Program-made: the position numbers and the translations under genes | The notes under the pieces: model-generated | Told to the model about the DNA's origin: nothing | Seen by the model: only the letters and a program-made list of their open reading frames with translations | Database searches by the model: none | Origin: SAR324 cluster bacterium | GTDB lineage: Bacteria; SAR324; NAC60-12 | Length of the DNA: 64,000 nucleotides | Direction: 5' to 3' | Assembly: GCA_028281495.1 (NCBI GenBank) | Contig: JANQJU010000023.1 | Span: 248,001-312,000 of the forward strand | Shown: piece by piece, positions 8,103 to 15,691 of the stretch | Layout: each line of letters starts with the position of its first letter | Numbering within the stretch: the stretch's first letter is position 1

Positions 8103-9146
8103 TCACTTCAAGGCTGGATTGGCGACTACTTTTTCTGCTGCAATCCGTTGATACACCGTCTTTGGCGAGGCCTTTTGCATGGCGGTGGGCGCCTGCCCGT
8201 CAATCATGGATTCGATATCATCGACCACCATCGTCCCGATGGCTTGTCGACCTCGATACAGTGCTGCTGCTCGATGGGCGGACAAGATCACGTTGGGCGC
8301 TTGGCGAATGCGATGGTCAACAGGAAACGGTTCCTGGGGAAACACATCAATGGCGGCTCGGATTTTCTTGGCATAAATCGCATCGGTCAACGCTTCGAAA
8401 TCCACCAAGTGCGCACGACTGATCAATACCAAAAAGGTTCCTACCTTCATCTTGGAAAACGCATTGTGGTTGACCAACTGAAAGTTTTCACTGGTTGGTG
8501 AGGCTGCAATGATCAATGCTCGACTTTGCTGATACAACGTATCCAGATCACAAGGGGTGGCCTTGTAAGTGGCTAAAATATCGGGGGGTAACCACGGATC
8601 ATAAGCCAAGAGTTTGCAGCCAAATGGCTCTAAGAGACGGGCACATTCTTGGGCAATCGACCCAAACCCAAGAAAGCCAATAGACTGATGATATAATGTG
8701 AAATCAAACACTTCGTCTTCTCCAAGCCAATGCTCGGATCCTTTACGAAAGTGTTCATGCTCTTCAACGATTCCCCGCCCTCCTGATATGAGGAACCCAA
8801 CCATCATTTCTGCCAACAATTTTCGGAAAGCAGGTGCGCAGCTCAGCACTTCAATGCCACGCTCGAAACAGCATTCATAATCAATTTCTGTTGGAAACGC
8901 GCCCGCTACTTCGAGAATCGCCTTCAAGTTTTTGGTTTTTTCCATCGTTTCCCGGTTCAATTTTGGATAAGTTCCAATAACGAAATGAGCGGTTTCTAGG
9001 TAGGATTCGAATACCTCTTGGGGGATGGGTTCGTCACGAGCCCATTTGACAATGCACAACTCGGATAAACGTTCCAAATCCGATTGTGAAAATAACTCGT
9101 CGATGGTTCGAAAATGGGGGGATAGTATTGCAATTGGTTTTTCCAT
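8103..9146 (-). CDS. D-isomer-specific 2-hydroxyacid dehydrogenase family protein
   Basis: 347 residues from the ATG at 9146, which has GAGGT 4 bp upstream; the open frame further upstream only translates a 12-bp repeat array and is not coding. The NAD domain reads GFLGFGSIAQECARLL, a GxGxxG variant with Ala at the last position. The catalytic triad is visible as Arg in ISRAHLVD, Glu in DVFPQEPFP and His in LSAHRAA. The family interconverts 2-hydroxy and 2-keto acids. It heads the LacI/Gfo operon and is preceded by two LacI-type operators. Confidence 0.88.
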   Translation of the reverse strand: MEKPIAILSPHFRTIDELFSQSDLERLSELCIVKWARDEPIPQEVFESYLETAHFVIGTYPKLNRETMEKTKNLKAILEVAGAFPTEIDYECCFERGIEVLSCAPAFRKLLAEMMVGFLISGGRGIVEEHEHFRKGSEHWLGEDEVFDFTLYHQSIGFLGFGSIAQECARLLEPFGCKLLAYDPWLPPDILATYKATPCDLDTLYQQSRALIIAASPTSENFQLVNHNAFSKMKVGTFLVLISRAHLVDFEALTDAIYAKKIRAAIDVFPQEPFPVDHRIRQAPNVILSAHRAAALYRGRQAIGTMVVDDIESMIDGQAPTAMQKASPKTVYQRIAAEKVVANPALK

Positions 9147-9228
9147 AGTCACCTCTACTTTCTGGCATAATGCCTCCATGCTACAGAAGAATTTTTGCTG
9201 AAAAACCGGAACCCATACGACGGCGAAT

Positions 9229-9324
9229 ACTTCGGCGGGCACTTCCCAAAGCATTTCTGTGGGCACTTCTGCGGGCACTTCTGCAAGTACTTCTGCGAGC
9301 ACTTCTGCAAGCATTTCTATAATT
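9229..9324. repeat. 12-bp tandem repeat, eight copies
   Basis: Eight units close to ACTTCTGCGAGC, the outer ones degenerate. The array fills the 5' untranslated region of the dehydrogenase mRNA, between the LacI-type operators and the start codon. The unit is in-frame (12 bp), so the frame stays open through it, which makes a false N-terminal extension. Confidence 0.95.
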
Positions 9325-9380
9325 GCCAATAGGTGTATTGAGACGACAGTTTCAGTCTATAACCATATCATTCGTCAATT

Positions 9381-9392
9381 GCAAACGTTTGC
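9381..9392. promoter_or_regulatory. LacI-family operator, proximal (GCAAACGTTTGC)
   Basis: A perfect 12-bp palindrome with central CG, matching the core of LacI/GalR-family operators such as PurR boxes. It lies upstream of the dehydrogenase gene of the LacI-containing operon. Confidence 0.75.
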
Positions 9393-9530
9393 TTCAATTT
9401 TATTTTCATCTCTTGATTTTATTTATTTAAAAACTCTTTAATATCAATTGAATGGAAGGAATATGGTATCGTTGCGATCTTTGCAATAGGGCTTTTTTTT
9501 AATTTTGGGTAGGATTCTCTGAAAAATTTA

Positions 9531-9540
9531 CAAACGTTTG
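9531..9540. promoter_or_regulatory. LacI-family operator, distal (CAAACGTTTG)
   Basis: A second copy of the same 10-bp palindrome, 150 bp from the first. Paired sites at such spacing are usual for DNA looping by tetrameric LacI proteins. It lies just after the epimerase stop. Confidence 0.65.
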
Positions 9541-9575
9541 CAAATTGATTGGACACAAATCCCTCAACCCACTGT

Positions 9576-10559
9576 TCATTCGGTGGGGTAAGGACCGTGT
9601 GCAAAACCGGTAGGATGATAGCCTTTGGAACCAACCCTACGGGCTAAGAAGCTGCGGGGTTCCTCATTGGCTTTCAAGCGATTTAGGATATGGTGGAAGT
9701 CATATCGGGGATTCCACCCCAATTCGTTTCTGGCTTTTTCATTGCTGTACACGCGATCAATACTGGGAAACATCTTCCAGCCGCGGCGTCTATATTCTGT
9801 TTCATAGCCAGGTACTCTGTGTTTCACAACGGCCGGAGTGTTCCGACGCAAGTCGACCAAATCCTCAGGTACGAACGGGGTTGTCGCACTGATGATGTAG
9901 CGGGAGAAACCGATGGTGGATGCCTTCTCAATGGCGAGCAAGTGAGCACTCACCACATCTTCGATATCCACACGTCGATGCAAAAACTCATTCACTTTGA
10001 GGTTGCTATCTTCGTAAGCCTCTCGTCTCTCTTTGCGGTCATCTTCTTCAGGAAAAAAACGAGAGGTTCGCAAAATGAGGCAAGGCAATTGGTGACTGCG
10101 ATAGAAAAGTTCACATAGATTTTCAGCCGCCACTTTGGTCACACCATAGATATTCTTGGGAATGGGCATGACCTCTTCCGTGATCCATGCCGCAGGAAGA
10201 TCTGCTGATGGGATCAAGGCGTTGCCAAAAGTGCTGGTTGTGCTTGTGAATACAAAAGCGCGTACACCTGCCACAGCGGCTTCTTCCAACAGATTGAGCG
10301 TTCCGGTGATGTTGGTATCGATGAAATTTTGGCGACTATGTGTCGCGACATGGGGTTTATGAAGTGTTGCTGTGTGGAGAATCACGTCCACACCTTCCAC
10401 GCACTGTCTCACATGCTCTCGGTCGACGATCGATCCTACCTTGTCGGTGCAATCTGAAGGAATCAGATCGATCCCTCGAACCTCATTGTTCCGTTCTCGC
10501 AAGGTGAGCACCAAAGCTTCACCGAGGTGTCCGGCACTTCCTGTCACTAATATTTTCAT
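9576..10559 (-). CDS. NAD-dependent epimerase/dehydratase family protein
   Basis: 327 residues of the extended SDR type. The nucleotide-binding start is KILVTGSAGHLGEAL (GxxGxxG), the catalytic pair is Y-x-x-x-K in NIYGVTKVAAENL, and TSTTSTFG carries the Ser/Thr of the triad. The chain ends in a long sugar-binding C-terminal part (RNELGWNPRYDF). Members epimerise or dehydrate nucleotide sugars, or process sugar acids; the exact substrate is unknown. AAGGAGAATAAGCT stands before the ATG. It is transcribed ahead of the LacI-regulated genes, but the operator-bearing 430-bp spacer suggests a separate promoter for those. Confidence 0.88.
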   Translation of the reverse strand: MKILVTGSAGHLGEALVLTLRERNNEVRGIDLIPSDCTDKVGSIVDREHVRQCVEGVDVILHTATLHKPHVATHSRQNFIDTNITGTLNLLEEAAVAGVRAFVFTSTTSTFGNALIPSADLPAAWITEEVMPIPKNIYGVTKVAAENLCELFYRSHQLPCLILRTSRFFPEEDDRKERREAYEDSNLKVNEFLHRRVDIEDVVSAHLLAIEKASTIGFSRYIISATTPFVPEDLVDLRRNTPAVVKHRVPGYETEYRRRGWKMFPSIDRVYSNEKARNELGWNPRYDFHHILNRLKANEEPRSFLARRVGSKGYHPTGFAHGPYPTE

Positions 10560-10562
10560 AGC

Positions 10563-10688
10563 TTATTCTCCTTGCTCCGCTTGCTCAATGCTCACCAATA
10601 GGTTTTTAATTTCGAAGATCGAAAGGTTTGGATTAGCTTCTCCGATCCTCCCAAGTTTTGCCCAATATTCAATTTTTGACCATCTCCT
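10563..10688 (-). pseudogene. ParD-like antitoxin, C-terminal remnant
   Basis: About 40 codons read SKIEYWAKLGRIGEANPNLS and then IFEIKNLL, which matches the conserved helix of ParD-like type II antitoxins (pattern IExWAKLGxIAEENPDL). The N-terminal half of such proteins is missing; in its place stands a 24-bp direct repeat. The stop lies 3 bp before the epimerase start. No toxin gene is adjacent. I take this as a decayed antitoxin whose 3' end now only supplies the epimerase ribosome site. Confidence 0.55.
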
Positions 10689-10690
10689 GA

Positions 10691-10735
10691 TGTGGGAAGA
10701 CGGCCGGTTCCTGGTGTGGGAAGACGGCCGGTTCC
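10691..10735. repeat. 24-bp direct repeat, two copies, after pheT
   Basis: Two copies of TGTGGGAAGACGGCCGGTTCC spaced so that the period is 24 bp. They start 2 bp after the pheT stop on the transcribed strand, and each contains the palindrome CGGCCG. Confidence 0.9.
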
Positions 10736-10737
10736 CA

Positions 10738-12813
10738 TCATACTCGAAGGTGCACTCCTTTTTCTTGGAGCTGTTGTGTGACTTCTCGAATGATGGTGTT
10801 ACACGTGGCATTGATTTCCGCAGCAGAGGATTGATGTTCGTTGGAAAATTGGAATGAAAACGTCACGGCTCGGCTAGGATTTGGGAGTTTTTCTAAAGCA
10901 TAGACTTGGGCAATTTCGATCCAATCTAAAGTCTCGATCTCCAATCGTTGAATACAGGCTTGGACTTGCTGCGCCTCGACCAATGGAGGCAACACAAACG
11001 TGAGATCTCGTTTGATCGGTTGCCACAAAGGAGGAAGGACTAAGGGGCGGTCCGTAGGCTGTTGAAGCAATGCTTGGGTTTCTATTTCTAGATAATACGG
11101 TTGAAACTCTGAAATTTGAAAATTTTGGCACAGCCGGGGATGAATTCGTCCTAAAATCCCCACGGGCTTTCCCTTGTGCATCAAAGTGAGATGCTGACTG
11201 GGATGGAACGCTTCCACTAAGCGATGTCCGGAATTCTCTTTCGTATAGTCGAACGCTAAACCCAGGTTCTCAGCATGGGTTTCTACAATACCTTTCAAAA
11301 ACCATACGTCGATGTTGATTTGGCGTTGCCAATGGTTCACAGCATTTCCCATTGCCACAAGCCACAACACAGGAATCTCTTCACAAACGGGCTTTCCGGC
11401 CTTAGGTAGAAACACTTTGGTCCATTCGAACACTTTCAGGTCGTGCTGTTGCCTTCGTGTGTTTTGATGCACCAATTCGAGTGCTTGGGCCAAGCAATTA
11501 TTTTTCAACAGTGCGCAATCTTTGTCCAAGGCATTGAGAGTCTCAACATGAGGCCACAACGGATGGGAGTCGGATTCCCACATGTTTTGTCGTAGCTGAG
11601 GAGAATAAAAGCAATCGGTGAAAATTTCGTAGAACCCTTGGCCGAGCAGAACAGATTCCACCTGGGATTGCATCGCTTCGCAAGGAGGTTGGGCCGCTCC
11701 AAGCGTATCCCACGGCAACTGCGCTGGAAGGCGATCATAGCTATAGGCACGGCATACCTCTTCATAGAGGTCTTCACAGTCCTTCACATCCCAATAGCGA
11801 TGCGGTGGCACCGTAACCCACAAGGAATCTGATGACGATTGGACAGCCTCCATTACAAAACCATACCGTCGCAAGATCTCGGTGACTTCCTGTGGCGAAA
11901 AATCCATCCCGACGAACGCGTTCAAATGCGAAACCATCAACTGAATCTGTGTTGTTGGAAGGGGAGCGAGACTCAGCCATTCGACTGCACCACAATAGGA
12001 AACCGGGGTGTGTTGTTTCAACAAATGCACCATCCGTTCGACGGCGGGTTGGATCATCGCAACGTCACTTCCCCGTTCAAACCGGATCGAGGCGTCTGTG
12101 GTGAGACGCAACTGCTTGGCTGCTTTTCGAACTGCAACTGGGTCGAAACAGGCCGATTCGATGAGGAATCGTGTGGTTTCTGAAGTGGCTTTAGATGCTT
12201 CACATCCAATCACTCCAGCAATGGCCAGAATCTTTTCTTCATCCGCAATCACCAACGTTCCTTCAGTAATCACAATGGGTTCCGGTTGAAAAAGCAGGTG
12301 CGCTTTTTCACCAGGAAGGGACTCGCGCACCGTGATGTTGCCTTGAATGCAGTCCGCATCGAAGGCGTGTGTGGGTTGCCCATATTCTAAGTTCACCAGA
12401 TTGCTGATATCCACGGCGAGATTTACCAACTGGCTTCCACTAGAGATCAGAGGGGACTGCCATTCTGAGGCCAGCGTATTGGCATTACTCGCAATATGGA
12501 TCTCGGTCAGAGTGTACGCATGGCACAAAGGACTGGTCACCTGAAAACGGACGGCGGACGCTTGATTCAGTGTCGTTTGAGGAAGTGGTAAGACCGATCC
12601 CCCCAAACGTCCACAGAGTTCTTGGGCAATCCCGTGATAGCTATGATGGTCCCCCCGGTTGGCCAACAATTCCAGATGGAACAGAGGCCCCCACTCCGAA
12701 GTTTCCACGCGTTTGACTTCCAAACCCAAATCTTCGAACAAGTCTCGTATCTCTTTCGTTTCTTGGGGAATGGACGGCAGCCATTGTTGGAGATAGCTTC
12801 GTAAAATTTTCAT
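10738..12813 (-). CDS. pheT: Phenylalanine-tRNA ligase beta subunit lacking the tRNA-binding insert
   Basis: 691 residues against about 795 in E. coli. After the N-terminal block (LRSYLQQWLP, DLGLEVKRVE) the sequence jumps directly to WGPLFHLELLANRGDHHSYHG, so the roughly 100-residue OB-fold tRNA-binding (EMAP-like) domain between these blocks is absent. The B3/B4 editing region (QPTHAFDAD, AIAGVIGCE), the B5 and catalytic-like core and the C-terminal FDX-ACB anticodon-binding domain (about 600-691) are present. PheT pairs with PheS as an alpha2-beta2 enzyme charging tRNA-Phe. Its start overlaps the pheS stop by 4 bp. It could be the only PheRS or a second copy; the leader attenuator upstream argues that it is the housekeeping operon. 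Confidence 0.93.
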   Translation of the reverse strand: MKILRSYLQQWLPSIPQETKEIRDLFEDLGLEVKRVETSEWGPLFHLELLANRGDHHSYHGIAQELCGRLGGSVLPLPQTTLNQASAVRFQVTSPLCHAYTLTEIHIASNANTLASEWQSPLISSGSQLVNLAVDISNLVNLEYGQPTHAFDADCIQGNITVRESLPGEKAHLLFQPEPIVITEGTLVIADEEKILAIAGVIGCEASKATSETTRFLIESACFDPVAVRKAAKQLRLTTDASIRFERGSDVAMIQPAVERMVHLLKQHTPVSYCGAVEWLSLAPLPTTQIQLMVSHLNAFVGMDFSPQEVTEILRRYGFVMEAVQSSSDSLWVTVPPHRYWDVKDCEDLYEEVCRAYSYDRLPAQLPWDTLGAAQPPCEAMQSQVESVLLGQGFYEIFTDCFYSPQLRQNMWESDSHPLWPHVETLNALDKDCALLKNNCLAQALELVHQNTRRQQHDLKVFEWTKVFLPKAGKPVCEEIPVLWLVAMGNAVNHWQRQINIDVWFLKGIVETHAENLGLAFDYTKENSGHRLVEAFHPSQHLTLMHKGKPVGILGRIHPRLCQNFQISEFQPYYLEIETQALLQQPTDRPLVLPPLWQPIKRDLTFVLPPLVEAQQVQACIQRLEIETLDWIEIAQVYALEKLPNPSRAVTFSFQFSNEHQSSAAEINATCNTIIREVTQQLQEKGVHLRV

Positions 12814-13868
12814 AATGACCTCCTTTTCAGCGCACGAAACAGACGAATGTCCTGTTCATACAGACTTTTGATGTTGGAAAGTTGGAGCCATTGGGCTGCA
12901 ATGCGTGTGGTGCCCCAGCCAAATGCCAAACCGGTGACCTGTTCCGGGTTGTAACCAAATTGCGTCAGAATATTGCGATGAATCATGCCCGCACCCATCA
13001 ACGTGATCCAACCATTGTCGTGACAAGCGTCGCAGCCTTCTCCGCGACACGACGTGCAGCTCACATCCAACCCAATAGAAGGCTCGGTATAGGGATAATA
13101 CTTCGGCTTGATGCGGAACAAATGTTGCGATCCTAATAAATGCTTTGCCAAAAAGAGCAAAATTCCTTTCAGGTGTGCAAACGTGATCCCTTGGTCTAGC
13201 CAAAACCCCTCGATTTGATGAAACATGGCCGTGTGGGTCGCATCTACAGCTTCATTGCGATAAACTCGCCCCGCAGAAGCAACCTTGATGGGTAATGGTG
13301 GGTGCTCACTCAAAACACGGGCCTGTACCGAGGTGGTGTGAGTGCGAAGCACCTTGTGTCCTTCCACCCAAAAGGTGTCTTGGAGGTCTCGTGCTGGATG
13401 GTGCGGGGGAATGTTCAGGGCATCGAAACAAAAATAGGGGTCCTCCACTTCAGGACCATCGACAAATTCAAACCCCAATTGACGCAATAGAGCCAATGAC
13501 CGTTTTTCCAATTCGGCCACAGGATGTTTTGCCCCATACTCAGGCAGGGTGCCTGGCAGTGAAAGGTCCGCCCATTCCTGTGCCAAGGCCGTTTCCATAT
13601 CCTGTTGAATCACTCGGTCTTTCTGATCTTTGAGGGCTTGTTCAAAATAGGTCTGAATGCGGTTTAACAGTTCCGCGCGTTGAGTTCGTTCTGCTGGCTG
13701 ATAATCTTTTAAAAGACGGAATTGAGCCTTGAGCTGACTCTTTTTGCCTAAAAATTCTGATTTGCAATGGCGAAGGGCTTCTTGCGTTTGCAGGCCGGGA
13801 AGCTTCTGAACAAAGGCGGCAATCAAGGACTGCAAATGTTCCTCTTCGCAAAGAGGGGGGGATATCAT
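12810..13868 (-). CDS. pheS: Phenylalanine-tRNA ligase alpha subunit
   Basis: 352 residues, normal length. It has the N-terminal coiled-coil arm (1-95), then the class II core: HPARDLQDTFWVE, VRTHTTSVQAR-like segment, YYPYTEPSIGLDVSC, a Cys-rich zinc-type knuckle (CTSCRGEGCDAC), and motif 3 as GLAFGWGTTRIA. In most PheS proteins motif 3 reads GFAFGMGxERLAM; here Trp and two Thr replace the usual Met and Glu, an unusual form. Ribosome site AAGGAGAG precedes the ATG. The gene is translated in tandem with pheT and lies downstream of a Phe-rich leader and a terminator, so it is probably controlled by attenuation. Confidence 0.95.
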   Translation of the reverse strand: MISPPLCEEEHLQSLIAAFVQKLPGLQTQEALRHCKSEFLGKKSQLKAQFRLLKDYQPAERTQRAELLNRIQTYFEQALKDQKDRVIQQDMETALAQEWADLSLPGTLPEYGAKHPVAELEKRSLALLRQLGFEFVDGPEVEDPYFCFDALNIPPHHPARDLQDTFWVEGHKVLRTHTTSVQARVLSEHPPLPIKVASAGRVYRNEAVDATHTAMFHQIEGFWLDQGITFAHLKGILLFLAKHLLGSQHLFRIKPKYYPYTEPSIGLDVSCTSCRGEGCDACHDNGWITLMGAGMIHRNILTQFGYNPEQVTGLAFGWGTTRIAAQWLQLSNIKSLYEQDIRLFRALKRRSL

Positions 13869-13944
13869 GAACTCTCCTTACAAATTCCAACGCTCCGTTG
13901 GCGTTCCGACCGGCTGACACGATGCAAACGGATTGGTACTCAGA

Positions 13945-13975
13945 CAAAAAACGCAAGAGCACATCAACCCCTTGG
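13945..13975 (-). terminator. Intrinsic terminator in the pheST leader (attenuator)
   Basis: On the transcribed strand a stem of GC(C)AAGGG and CTCTTGC, with one bulged C and one G-U pair, is followed by GTTTTTTG. It lies about 100 nt after the leader-peptide stop and about 75 nt before pheS. This is the place and form expected for the attenuator terminator of an amino-acid-controlled operon. Confidence 0.6.
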
Positions 13976-14075
13976 CAATTCCCGAACAGAACACGGCTCC
14001 GGAAATAACATCGGATGATTTTGGAAATTTAAATGAATGAAACGATTGAAATGGAAGTTGAGAACAGAGAGAGGA

Positions 14076-14150
14076 TTATCGCGCCGACGGCGCGAAAAAA
14101 AAGAAAACAGCCGCAAAAAAGGAGGGAATGTGTGCGGTGGTGTGTTTCAT
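14076..14150 (-). CDS. Phe-rich leader peptide of pheST (attenuator)
   Basis: A 24-residue open frame between the upstream gene and pheS. It begins MKH, contains IPSFFAAVFFFFAP, and has six Phe residues (positions 11, 12 and 16-19). E. coli PheL ([15 protein letters not shown]) has the same design, and E. coli pheST is likewise controlled by a Phe-rich peptide. When charged tRNA-Phe is scarce, the ribosome should stall on the Phe run and prevent the downstream terminator. A GC-rich hairpin (CGCGCC-GTC-GGCGCG) covers the last codons and could be the pause or protector stem. The Shine-Dalgarno is modest (AGG 6 nt upstream). Confidence 0.75.
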   Translation of the reverse strand: MKHTTAHIPSFFAAVFFFFAPSAR

Positions 14151-14228
14151 GAGGACCTAAAGTTACCAAGATTGGAAGTGAAAAAAGTTAATGAAAAACT
14201 AAGGCAAGTGGCAGAGTTTGTCAAACCT

Positions 14229-14729
14229 TCACTCAAACCCCTTTTTTAGCAACTTGCGAATTCTGGCTTTGACAGATGCCGCTTCTTCGACCAAGGCCTG
14301 TTCCAAAAGGGGGCGGACTTCTTTCTGATATTCCGGATACTGCATCGCTAGCAAATACAAACCATTGTAGGACCATGCTCTCACAAATTTGTTTTTATTT
14401 GCTAAACCGTCTCTCAAGAAGCTTTCCACTGTTTGCTTATTCTCTACGGCGACTGGCATGAAATCCATGCATTGTAAAATGTGCAGCTTGGTTTCCCAAT
14501 GCTCCAAGCGGGGCAATTGGTCATAAACTTTGAGAACTTCTTCCGCAGTGATTTTATGATGATTTTCCAAATGATGCTTCAAGAGCCATGTTGCGCCTTT
14601 TTGAAGCGGGACCTGTTGGATCAATTGGACGAGGTTTGCAGTGAATGCGGGTTCGTTTTTATATAGGTTGTAAATGAGAGTAATATGATCCGCTGACTTG
14701 CCGTCCCAATCGCTGATCTCTTGTTTCAT
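14229..14729 (-). CDS. HEAT-like helical protein of unknown function
   Basis: 166 residues from the ATG at 14729, which has AGGAGG 6 bp upstream. The protein is all-helical; the segment KNKFVRAWSYNGLYLLA with EEAASVKARIRKLLKKGFE looks like HEAT-type repeats in the C-terminal half. No catalytic motif or signal peptide is seen. It starts 10 bp after the MTHFR-like gene ends and is probably co-transcribed with it. I cannot assign a function. Confidence 0.75.
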   Translation of the reverse strand: MKQEISDWDGKSADHITLIYNLYKNEPAFTANLVQLIQQVPLQKGATWLLKHHLENHHKITAEEVLKVYDQLPRLEHWETKLHILQCMDFMPVAVENKQTVESFLRDGLANKNKFVRAWSYNGLYLLAMQYPEYQKEVRPLLEQALVEEAASVKARIRKLLKKGFE

Positions 14730-14739
14730 CTCGAACCTC

Positions 14740-15645
14740 CTATGCGCTGACACGTCTTAGCAAGGCAATCGATGCTTCAATTTCTACTTTTCTGATCGCC
14801 ACACTTTCAATATTGCATCCTATCGGGATGCCCTTTTCATCGGCAAAACTCTTCAACTCTCTCCAATTTTGTTCCGAAACATCAACCGATTTCTGAAGGA
14901 TATCTTGGGAATGAATCAGATCATTTTCCAACCATTTGGGAATGCTAATTCCCAACCATTTCATAAATTGTAGCGTTTTGAGCGACCCACAAGGTGTGAG
15001 GGTAAAGAGTATCGGAACCAATGGAACCTCATGTTGCAGGCCGTAGTAATAGTATTCTGATAAAAAGTCTTTCGATGCATTCACATCATAAACCCCTTGT
15101 GAAACGAAGAAACTACAACCCTGAGAAATTTTTTTAAAAACCCGAATGTGCTCGTCACCTTTACTTCGATGCCGCTCTGGAATGGTCACCCCACCCAGCA
15201 AAATGTCATTTTTTGTTTCTGCTTTGAGTTGGTACGCCTCGTCGATTGACATGGTGACTGCTTGAGATTTCGAGGAGGCTCCCACAAATACCGTGGCATG
15301 ATTTTTCGAAGAGGCTTTCTTCAAAAACTGGGATAGTTCGGACGGACTGTATTTTCCCACCGCCCGATAAACCACCTTAGGAATCGACAGCGTATGAAGA
15401 TGAGTTTCACTGTAGGAGAAGGCATCTAGCGTTTCGATGAATGGAAAGGGACGCTCTTCTGAGGTTCGAGATTTTTCATCTTGGATATCATACAGAATCA
15501 AGCCATCCACATTCAAAGATTGCAGCCTTTGTATTTGTCGGGATGCAATTCCTTCTATTTTTTCCGGACTCGTTCCCCGTTTCGGTGGCGTGATCCCATA
15601 TAAAATAATACCACTTGCTTTGTTCTTAATTTTTTCGATTAGCAT
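14740..15645 (-). CDS. Methylenetetrahydrofolate reductase-like protein
   Basis: 301 residues of TIM-barrel character. IILYGITPPKRGTSPE at the start, GGVTIPERHRSKGDEH in the middle and SFFVSQGVYDV resemble the MetF family, which uses FAD to reduce methylene-THF, but identity to classical MetF is low and the family is broad. The start region is duplicated: a 25-bp tandem copy places a second ATG at 15670 whose frame closes after 14 codons, so the functional start should be 15645. No Shine-Dalgarno stands out before either copy. The HEAT-like gene follows directly. Confidence 0.55.
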   Translation of the reverse strand: MLIEKIKNKASGIILYGITPPKRGTSPEKIEGIASRQIQRLQSLNVDGLILYDIQDEKSRTSEERPFPFIETLDAFSYSETHLHTLSIPKVVYRAVGKYSPSELSQFLKKASSKNHATVFVGASSKSQAVTMSIDEAYQLKAETKNDILLGGVTIPERHRSKGDEHIRVFKKISQGCSFFVSQGVYDVNASKDFLSEYYYYGLQHEVPLVPILFTLTPCGSLKTLQFMKWLGISIPKWLENDLIHSQDILQKSVDVSEQNWRELKSFADEKGIPIGCNIESVAIRKVEIEASIALLRRVSA

Positions 15646-15670
15646 TTTTCTTAATTTTTTCGATTAACAT
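15621..15670. repeat. 25-bp tandem duplication covering a start codon
   Basis: Two adjacent 25-bp copies each begin, on the minus strand, with ATG-YTA-ATC-GAA-AAA-ATT-AAG. The inner copy starts the MTHFR-like gene. The outer copy is out of frame (25 is not a multiple of 3) and encodes only 14 codons before TAA. Confidence 0.9.
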
Positions 15671-15691
15671 GTTGTTGATCTGTTGGTTGAA

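Noticed and set aside
9147..9329. N-terminal extension of the 2-hydroxyacid dehydrogenase
   Set aside because: The extra 61 codons translate the 12-bp repeat into repeated AEV/PAEV units and lack a ribosome site; the ATG at 9146 has GAGGT.
9419..9634. Minus-strand 71-codon frame after the epimerase
   Set aside because: It overlaps the epimerase end, crosses the LacI operator and shows no family features.
14080..14094. CGCGCC-GAC-GGCGCG hairpin as an intrinsic terminator
   Set aside because: On the plus strand it is followed by A's, and on the transcribed minus strand the T-run precedes it. It covers the leader-peptide end and fits a pause or protector hairpin better.
13869..14150. T-box riboswitch in front of pheST
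   Set aside because: I looked for the AGGGTGGNACCGCG T-box core on the transcribed strand and found none; a leader peptide explains the region better.
14037..14249. Plus-strand 70-codon frame, Lys/Arg-rich
   Set aside because: It is antisense to the Phe-rich leader peptide and the HEAT-like gene end; its basic composition comes from A- and G-rich complement of Phe codons.
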